A stretch of DNA of 29,344 nucleotides from DATBHZ01 sp036557185. Lineage in GTDB: Bacteria > Actinomycetota > Acidimicrobiia > IMCC26256 > JAENVU01. Positions 24,204 through 29,344 of the stretch are shown in pieces (the stretch's first letter is position 1; every line of letters begins with the position of its first letter). Under the pieces are notes generated by a model that saw only the letters and a list, made by a program, of their open reading frames with translations, made no database searches and was not told where the DNA came from. A program made the translations under genes and the position numbers. The stretch is from contig DATBHZ010000034.1 in NCBI GenBank assembly GCA_036557185.1, forward strand, positions 1 to 29,344, given 5' to 3'.

Positions 24204-24229
24204 CGCCGGGGCTCCCCGTAATCCCGGCG
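24204..24229 (-). terminator. Hairpin between htpX and pdxS
   Basis: A perfect seven-base stem (CGCCGGG / CCCGGCG) with a 12-base loop lies just after the htpX stop, and its 3' arm touches the pdxS Shine-Dalgarno. It could end the lemA-htpX transcript or act in the pdxS leader. Without a T-run the choice is open. Confidence 0.4.
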
Positions 24230-24236
24230 TCGGTCA

Positions 24237-25169
24237 TCACATCGCCTTGAGCGCCGCGATCCGCTCGTCGAGCGGCGGGTGCGTGTCGAACATGCGGTTC
24301 AACCAATTCCCGCGCTTGGTCGAACCCTCGCTCTCCGCCTCCTCGTCGCGGTCGAGCGGGGACTCGATCCAGAGCTGCGCGGTCGCACGTGTCGCATGGT
24401 GCACCACGGCCTGATCGTCCTTGAGCTTCTCGAGCGCCGAGATCAGCCCTGGCGGGTACCGGGTGAGCTGCACTCCGGACGCGTCGGCGAGCAGCTCGCG
24501 GCGCCGGCTCATCGCGAACTGCATCAGCTGCGCGGCGAAGGGCGCGAGCACCAGCAACGCGAGGGCGACGATCACGATGATGAGCCCGACAGCGCCTTGG
24601 TCATTGTTGTCCCGCCGGCCCACGCGGCCGCCGAACCACAGGTATCGCATGCCGAGGTCTGCCATGAGCGCGACCGCCCCTACGGCTGTGACAGCGATCG
24701 TGCTCACGAGGATGTCGTAGTTCTTCACGTGGCTCAGCTCGTGTGCCAGCACACCCTCGAGCTCCACGCGGTTCATCTTCTCGAGCAGCCCCGTCGTCAC
24801 GGCGACAGCGGCGTGCTTCGGGTTCCGTCCGGTCGCGAACGCGTTGGGTGCAGGGTCGTCGACCACGTACAGCCGCGGCTTGGGCAGGCCCGCGGCGATG
24901 CAGAGGCCCTCCACCAGGTTGTGGTACCGCAGGTACTCGGGTCCGTCCGCGGGCTTGGCTCGGCTCGCGGCGAGGGCGACCTTGTCCGAGTAGAAGTACG
25001 AGCCCCACGCCATCGCGATCGCGATGACGATCGCGATCGGCACGATCGCCGCGCCGGCCTGGAAGAGGTAGCCGAGCGCCACCGCAACCAGCGCGATCAG
25101 CAGAACGAACGCAGCGAGCATCAGGAACGTGCGGCGCTTGTTGCGCGCGATCTGCTCGTACATGCCCAT
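24237..25169 (-). CDS. htpX: M48-family membrane zinc metalloprotease HtpX
   Basis: Membrane protease of the HtpX type, involved in membrane protein quality control. The 310 residues show two N-terminal helices (about 14-34 and 38-58), zinc motif HELSH (143-147), two further helices (about 154-174 and 194-218) and the third ligand Glu225 in RRRELLADASG. The C-terminal DTHPPLDERIAAL is typical. The ATG at 25169 follows GAGG by five bases. Downstream of lemA by 27 bases, a common htpX-lemA pairing. Confidence 0.95.
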   Translation of the reverse strand: MGMYEQIARNKRRTFLMLAAFVLLIALVAVALGYLFQAGAAIVPIAIVIAIAMAWGSYFYSDKVALAASRAKPADGPEYLRYHNLVEGLCIAAGLPKPRLYVVDDPAPNAFATGRNPKHAAVAVTTGLLEKMNRVELEGVLAHELSHVKNYDILVSTIAVTAVGAVALMADLGMRYLWFGGRVGRRDNNDQGAVGLIIVIVALALLVLAPFAAQLMQFAMSRRRELLADASGVQLTRYPPGLISALEKLKDDQAVVHHATRATAQLWIESPLDRDEEAESEGSTKRGNWLNRMFDTHPPLDERIAALKAM

Positions 25170-25196
25170 GACGCCCTCGAAACCCGGTAGCTGCGG

Positions 25197-25757
25197 TTAG
25201 AACTGAACCTTGACCGGGTCCTGCGCCTCGGGGTCGCCTTCGAAGTACTCGCGCTTCGTGAAGTTGAACATCCCCGCGAGGATGTTCCCCGGGAACGATT
25301 GAATCCTGTTGTTGTAGCCGAGCACGCTGTCGTTGTAGAACTGCCGCGCGTAGGCGATGCGGTCCTCCGTCGACGTCAGCTCTTCCTGCAGGTTGAGGAA
25401 GTTCTGGTTCGCCTTGAGGTCCGGGTAGGCCTCGGCGACCGCGAAGAGGCTCCGCAGGGCTCCCGAGAGAGCGTTCTCCGCTTGTGCCTGCTGCGCGGGC
25501 GAGCCGCTCTGCCCGGCGTTGATAGCGTTCGCCCGAGCGTTCGTGACGCTCTCGAACACCTGCCGCTCGTGCGCGGCATATCCCTTGACGGTCTCGATCA
25601 GGTTCGGGATGAGATCGTGGCGACGCTTCAGCTGGACGTCGATCTGCGAGAACGCGTTGTCGATCCGGTTACGGGTGCGGACCAGCCCGTTGTACGTGAA
25701 CACCACGTACGCCAGGAACAGGACCACGACGACCGCGATGATGATCCCAACGATCAC
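25197..25757 (-). CDS. lemA: LemA family protein
   Basis: A 186-residue protein: an N-terminal transmembrane helix (about 2-22), then a helical domain with the LemA hallmarks NRIDNAFSQIDVQLKRRHDL, IPNLIETVKGYAAHE, AEAYPDLKANQNFLNLQEEL and YNDSVLGYNNRIQSFPGN. Function is not settled; it pairs with HtpX in many bacteria. The GTG at 25757 follows AGGAG by eight bases. First gene of the lemA-htpX unit. Confidence 0.95.
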   Translation of the reverse strand: MIVGIIIAVVVVLFLAYVVFTYNGLVRTRNRIDNAFSQIDVQLKRRHDLIPNLIETVKGYAAHERQVFESVTNARANAINAGQSGSPAQQAQAENALSGALRSLFAVAEAYPDLKANQNFLNLQEELTSTEDRIAYARQFYNDSVLGYNNRIQSFPGNILAGMFNFTKREYFEGDPEAQDPVKVQF

Positions 25758-25790
25758 GGCGTGATCTCCTCATGGATGGGGGTTGCCCTC

Positions 25791-25796
25791 ATCGTA
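25791..25796 (-). promoter_or_regulatory. Possible -10 element upstream of lemA
   Basis: TACGAT on the minus strand, 33 bases before the lemA GTG in the 78-base gap after the phosphatase gene, fits TANNNT. The expected transcript would include the GAGGAG ribosome binding site. No clear -35 is seen, so this is weak. Confidence 0.25.
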
Positions 25797-25835
25797 CGTC
25801 ACCCCCGGCGCGACCACCTCAGGGCGTGCCACGCG

Positions 25836-26792
25836 TCACTGCGAGGGCTGCAACCTCGCGCCGAGACGTGTGATCCCGCGGTCGACGGCGAGGAGCAGCT
25901 GCTCGTGGAGGTCGGGCGTCGCCGACGCCACCACGGCGAGGCCTTCCGCGCGGGAGGAGCCGACCGCGGGGTGCGGCGCGATCGGACGGCCGTCCGCCAT
26001 GGTGATCACTCCCCCGGCCTCTGCGAGGATCAGCGCTGCTGCGGCGACGTCGTAGGGGAAGTTGGTGCAGACCGCCCCCTGCCCCACTCTCAGGAAGTCG
26101 GGCTCGGTCTGCGGGCACTCATCGACGACGCGCCTGCCGATGTCGACGTAGGCGTCGAGCTGCCCGGTCACGACACGTGTGATCGCGAAGGCGGCGGAGC
26201 CGAGCTCGAAGTAGCCGCCCTGCATGCTCGACCCGTCGACCAGCTCCTCGAGCACCACGCTCGTCGGCAACAGAGGCCGGCCCCTCTGCCCAGCGGTCCA
26301 GAAAAGCGCCCGCAGGTCCGTGTTGGCGGAGCGGACGATGGGCAGCGGAGCTCCGGTCGTGTCCACCACCCGCGCTCCCCCGCCGCGCTTCGCCGTGAAG
26401 CACGTGCCCGTCTTGAGCTCCTGCACCACGCCGAACGAGACCTCGCCGAGCGTGGCGCGCTCGTCCGGCGGGACCACCGCGATCGAGACGCAGCACGACT
26501 CCAGCCCCGCAGCCGCAGGGCGCGTGCCGTCGACCGGGTCGATCACGAAGAACGCGCGCGGAGCTCCGAACGTCTGCAGGCCTCGATCCTCCGAGTAGTA
26601 GCCGATGTTCCCGGCATCGGCGAGCACCTGCTCGACCACTTGCTCGGCGATCTCGTCGATCGCCATCGTGGTGTCGCCGCCCGGCGCGCGCCCGACGTCC
26701 GAACGCGCGCCGGAGGTGCCGAGGTGCGGCGCCGTGGCGGACCGGATCCGCCCCGCGAGGTGCAGCGCGAGATCGGCGACGCCGTCGGGCAT
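25836..26792 (-). CDS. Inositol-monophosphatase-family phosphatase in the PIM operon
   Basis: A 318-residue Li-sensitive-type phosphatase fold. Metal ligands appear as GDTTMAIDEIAE (Asp46), YYSEDRG (Glu68), FFVIDPVDGTR (Asp85, Asp88) and the later YDVAAAALILAEAGG. The GDxTxxID start and IDPVDGT are more like the archaeal FBPase/IMPase branch than like E. coli SuhB. There is an extra segment before YDVA. The ATG at 26792 overlaps the pimA stop (TGATG), so the two are translationally linked. Candidate substrates are inositol 1-phosphate, fructose bisphosphate, 3'-phosphoadenosine compounds or phosphatidylinositol phosphate; the context favours an inositol lipid role, but that is inference. Confidence 0.85.
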   Translation of the reverse strand: MPDGVADLALHLAGRIRSATAPHLGTSGARSDVGRAPGGDTTMAIDEIAEQVVEQVLADAGNIGYYSEDRGLQTFGAPRAFFVIDPVDGTRPAAAGLESCCVSIAVVPPDERATLGEVSFGVVQELKTGTCFTAKRGGGARVVDTTGAPLPIVRSANTDLRALFWTAGQRGRPLLPTSVVLEELVDGSSMQGGYFELGSAAFAITRVVTGQLDAYVDIGRRVVDECPQTEPDFLRVGQGAVCTNFPYDVAAAALILAEAGGVITMADGRPIAPHPAVGSSRAEGLAVVASATPDLHEQLLLAVDRGITRLGARLQPSQ

Positions 26793-27874
26793 CAGCCCGC
26801 GAGCGCGATGGCGGTCTCGTACACGGGCACGAATCGCTCTGCGACCCGTGCCATCGAGAACTCGGCCGCGCGCGCCTCCCCCGCTTCGATGAGCTCCGCG
26901 CGCAACGCGTCTGCGTCGAGCGCGCGGCGTAGCGCGAGCCGGAGCGCGTCTGCGTCGCCGGCGGGGAACGCGAGCGCCTCACGACTGGGCCGCGCGACGT
27001 TGCGGTATCCGGGAATGTCGGACGCGACCACTGCGGTGCCGGATGCCATGGCTTCGAGCAGGACGATGCCGAACGACTCCTGGCCGCGCGCCGGCGCGCA
27101 GAACACCGTCGCACCCTTGAGGCGCTGCGCCCGCTGCTCGTCGGTGAGGCGGCCGAGCCACAGCACGTTGGGTGTGCGGCGAGCCATCAGGCTCTCCGTC
27201 TCCGGTCCGTCGGAGCCGACCCACAGCACGGCGTCGCGGTCGATCCCGACCCACGCGTCGAGCAGCACGTCGAGCCCCTTGCGCGGCTCGTGGCGGCCAA
27301 GGAAGAACACGGCCGGCCGGTCCGAGGGCGTCGGGGACGCCTTCACGAACTCCTCCACTTGCACGCCGTTCGGCAGGACGATGTAGGAGCCGCCGATCGC
27401 CTCCTCGGCCATGTGCCGCGCGTCGGCCGACACGGCCGTTCGGATCGTCAGCTGGCGCGCCGCGCTGACCACGATCTTCTTCAACGCCTTGTACGCCGGA
27501 TGCCCCTCCTCGCCCGCGGCGTGAAAGGTCCCCACCTTGGGGAGGTCGCTGCCGAGCAGGGCGGCGCCGGTAGCCCCAGGCACGAGCGGCTCGTGGAGGT
27601 GCAGCACATCGGGCCCGAACGCGCGGATCGCCGAGAGCGTGCGCTCCGACGCCGCGCGTTGCGCGCTCGCCATCGGGGAGATCGAGCCGTTGCTGACGTA
27701 CTTCACGCTCGGACCCACCGTCGTGACACCCGGCTCGGGAGGCGGACCGTCGCAGGGGCCGATCACACGGGCGTCGATGCCGATCGCGCGCAGCGCCCGC
27801 GCGAGCCCGAGCACCTGGCCTTGCACGCCGCCGGGCAACGACAAGGAGTACGGCGAGACGATCGAGACCTTCAC
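26792..27874 (-). CDS. pimA: Phosphatidylinositol alpha-mannosyltransferase PimA (GT4)
   Basis: Adds the first mannose from GDP-mannose to phosphatidylinositol on the inner membrane face. The 360 residues start VKVSIVSPYSLSLPGGVQGQV, with the PGGVQ donor/acceptor loop, His118 (TFHA), which falls at the position of the essential His of mycobacterial PimA, GRHEPRKGLDVLL (Arg/Lys for the donor diphosphate) and the E-x7-E pair Glu266 and Glu274 in ESFGIVLLE. The GTG at 27874 overlaps the acyltransferase stop by four bases (GTGA), which decides against the in-frame start at 27916. Confidence 0.93.
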   Translation of the reverse strand: MKVSIVSPYSLSLPGGVQGQVLGLARALRAIGIDARVIGPCDGPPPEPGVTTVGPSVKYVSNGSISPMASAQRAASERTLSAIRAFGPDVLHLHEPLVPGATGAALLGSDLPKVGTFHAAGEEGHPAYKALKKIVVSAARQLTIRTAVSADARHMAEEAIGGSYIVLPNGVQVEEFVKASPTPSDRPAVFFLGRHEPRKGLDVLLDAWVGIDRDAVLWVGSDGPETESLMARRTPNVLWLGRLTDEQRAQRLKGATVFCAPARGQESFGIVLLEAMASGTAVVASDIPGYRNVARPSREALAFPAGDADALRLALRRALDADALRAELIEAGEARAAEFSMARVAERFVPVYETAIALAG

Positions 27875-28764
27875 GGTGCCACGTCCGACGGCCAGTTGGG
27901 CTGCATGAGGTGCCACTGTTCAGGGGCCATGCGGATGAGGTCCTCCAAACGATGCGCGAGGTCCTGGGTCACGCGCGCGACATCGTCGCGCAACCGGCCC
28001 TCGCGCGCGACGGGGAGGGGCGGACCGATCTGCGCGAAGTGTCCCCCGTTCGGACGGAAGTACACACCTACCGGTAGGAGCGGCGCTCCGGTCCGGAAGG
28101 CCAGCATCGCCGGACCGGCAGGCATCGTCGTCTTCTCGCCGAAGAGCTCGACCGCCACGCCGTCGCCGGAGAGGTCCCGGTCGCAGAGCAGGCACACCAC
28201 CCGCTTCGCGCGCAGCGCCTCGAGGATCGCGCGCCCTGCGTCCGGCCCGAGCGGGACGACCTGCATGCCGATCTTCTCGCGTTGCTCCACGAACCACAGG
28301 AAGACCTCCTCCGGCTCGAGGTCCTCCACCACGACGGTCGGCGCGGCTCCTCGCCCTGCGAGCCACGCCGCCGCGAAGTCGAACCCGCCCAGGTGCGGCA
28401 GCGCGAGGATCACCCCGCTGCCCGCGGCGAGTCCGTTCGCGATGTGCTCCCAGCCGGTGTCCTCCATCCTGTCCTCGACCGAGCCACGCGCGTCGTACGG
28501 GAGACGCAGCAGCTCGAGCCAGTACCGACCGTACGAGGCGAACGTGTTCGAGACCGCTCGGTCGAGCGCACGCCCCTCGAGGCGCCCGTCGGTCGCGCGC
28601 ACGAGGTTCCGCTCGACGATCCGCCGCCGCGAGCCCATCACGGGGATGGCAAGACGCCCGAGGCCCTCCGCGAGCGGGCGCGCGACATCAAAGGGAAGCA
28701 ACGTTGCAACGCCCGCGCCGGCGCGATACGTCAGCGCCGCGAGGCGATCGGTTGGGCGCGGCAC
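27871..28764 (-). CDS. patA: PatA-like phosphatidylinositol mannoside acyltransferase
   Basis: A 297-residue LPLAT/HtrB-family acyltransferase with the catalytic HX4D (His124-Asp129, HLGGFD), a LLCDRDLSGDGVAVELFG segment, and the C-terminal EQWHLMQPNWPSD. In mycobacteria PatA acylates the mannose of PIM. Identification as PatA rests on position between pgsA and pimA and on general similarity; other lauroyl-type acyltransferases share the motifs. The GTG at 28764 has no clear Shine-Dalgarno, and lies 24 bases after the pgsA stop. Confidence 0.88.
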   Translation of the reverse strand: MPRPTDRLAALTYRAGAGVATLLPFDVARPLAEGLGRLAIPVMGSRRRIVERNLVRATDGRLEGRALDRAVSNTFASYGRYWLELLRLPYDARGSVEDRMEDTGWEHIANGLAAGSGVILALPHLGGFDFAAAWLAGRGAAPTVVVEDLEPEEVFLWFVEQREKIGMQVVPLGPDAGRAILEALRAKRVVCLLCDRDLSGDGVAVELFGEKTTMPAGPAMLAFRTGAPLLPVGVYFRPNGGHFAQIGPPLPVAREGRLRDDVARVTQDLAHRLEDLIRMAPEQWHLMQPNWPSDVAP

Positions 28765-28788
28765 GATGTGGTCAGGGGCGACGACGCG

Positions 28789-29344
28789 TCATGGGCGGCT
28801 GCGCCGTGCAGCACGAGCCTCGCGGCGCGCCGTCGGCGCACGTTGCTCACGCCAGCGCGCGAAGACGGGGACGCGCTCACCGGTGCGCGTGCCACGGAGG
28901 GGCGGCCGGAGGTGCCGCGCTTCGAGGAACTTGGGACGAGGCGGCAGATCGGATGCTTGCCGCCAGACCTTCACGAACCTGTGCAGCGCGGTGATCGACA
29001 TGAGCACGATCATCACGATCAGCGCCGGAACGAGGATGTCGAAGAACAAGGCGATGCCGAGCACGACCATCCGCTCGGCGCGTTCCATGATCCCGCCCTT
29101 CGCGGAGTACCCGAGCGCCTCCGCGCGTGCCCGCTCGTACGAGATGAGCATCGACAGCGCGACCGCTGCGAACGCGAGCATCGGCTGGTACGCGCCCTGG
29201 CCGGCGAGGTACCACGCAACACCACCGAGGACGATGGCGTCGGAGACGCGGTCGGTGACCGAGTCGAAGAACGCTCCGCGGGGGCTCGCCTGCCCGCTGT
29301 TGCGCGCCACCGAGCCGTCGAGCAGATCGATGAGCCCGCTCGCC
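28789..29344 (-). CDS. pgsA: CDP-alcohol phosphatidyltransferase, probably phosphatidylinositol phosphate synthase (5' end outside window)
   Basis: The 184 residues visible begin inside the protein, with the CDP-alcohol signature complete: DGSVAR, an eight-residue gap, G-x3-D-x3-D (GAFFDSVTD). Several membrane helices follow (IVLGGVAWYLAG, MLAFAAVALSMLISY, VVLGIALFFDILVPALIVMIVLM), then a basic Arg/Ala-rich tail. In actinobacteria the gene upstream of patA-pimA encodes the enzyme that joins CDP-diacylglycerol and inositol 1-phosphate to phosphatidylinositol phosphate. Phosphatidylglycerophosphate synthase is the main alternative. The start and the first few tens of residues are beyond the edge. 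Confidence 0.88.
   Translation of the reverse strand, partial: ASGLIDLLDGSVARNSGQASPRGAFFDSVTDRVSDAIVLGGVAWYLAGQGAYQPMLAFAAVALSMLISYERARAEALGYSAKGGIMERAERMVVLGIALFFDILVPALIVMIVLMSITALHRFVKVWRQASDLPPRPKFLEARHLRPPLRGTRTGERVPVFARWREQRAPTARREARAARRSRP

Overview
The window is a GC-rich bacterial chromosome segment. Every gene I can support lies on the minus strand, so transcription runs from high to low coordinates. The organism is most likely an actinomycete (Actinomycetota). The right end carries a pgsA-patA-pimA block for phosphatidylinositol mannosides, an actinobacterial lipid class. The overall order (pgsA-patA-pimA ... pdxS-pdxT-yebC ... ruvCAB-yajC-secDF-relA ... hisS ... aspS-rarA-DUF948-DUF6167-alaS-ruvX) is the long conserved backbone known from Mycobacterium and Streptomyces. 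About 12 of the 30 genes start with GTG, and many stops overlap the next start by four bases. Extracellular pilin-like genes, a CoxS/CoxM-type set and the missing apt between secF and relA suggest a deep branch such as Acidimicrobiia, but that is inference.

Layout in transcription order (right to left): (1) 29344-25836, membrane lipid operon: CDP-alcohol phosphatidyltransferase (partial), PatA-like acyltransferase, PimA mannosyltransferase and an inositol-monophosphatase-family enzyme. (2) 25757-24237, lemA-htpX membrane pair. (3) 24188-21883, pdxS-pdxT (PLP synthase) followed by yebC. (4) 21847-19243, an accessory block between yebC and ruvC: CoxS-like 2Fe-2S protein, CoxM-like FAD protein, MocA-like nucleotidyltransferase and CoxG-like SRPBCC membrane protein, ending in a strong hairpin. 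No molybdopterin-binding large subunit is present. (5) 19165-16950, ruvC-ruvA-ruvB. (6) 16884-13857, yajC-secD-secF. (7) 13817-11574, bifunctional relA/spoT homologue. (8) 11460-7759, three overlapping or closely spaced prepilin-like genes in the order PilV-, PilW-, PilX-like. (9) 7709-1, hisS, aspS, rarA, two small membrane proteins, alaS and the first codons of ruvX.

Most of the window is core information processing, secretion and stringent response. The two accessory insertions (pilin-like trio between relA and hisS; Mo-hydroxylase accessory set between yebC and ruvC) and the phosphatase attached to the PIM operon are the parts most worth following up. I see no tRNA, rRNA, CRISPR, transposase or attachment site, and no gene-free stretch longer than about 115 bases. 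The intergenic gaps are short and several hold hairpins or possible -10 elements, listed below.
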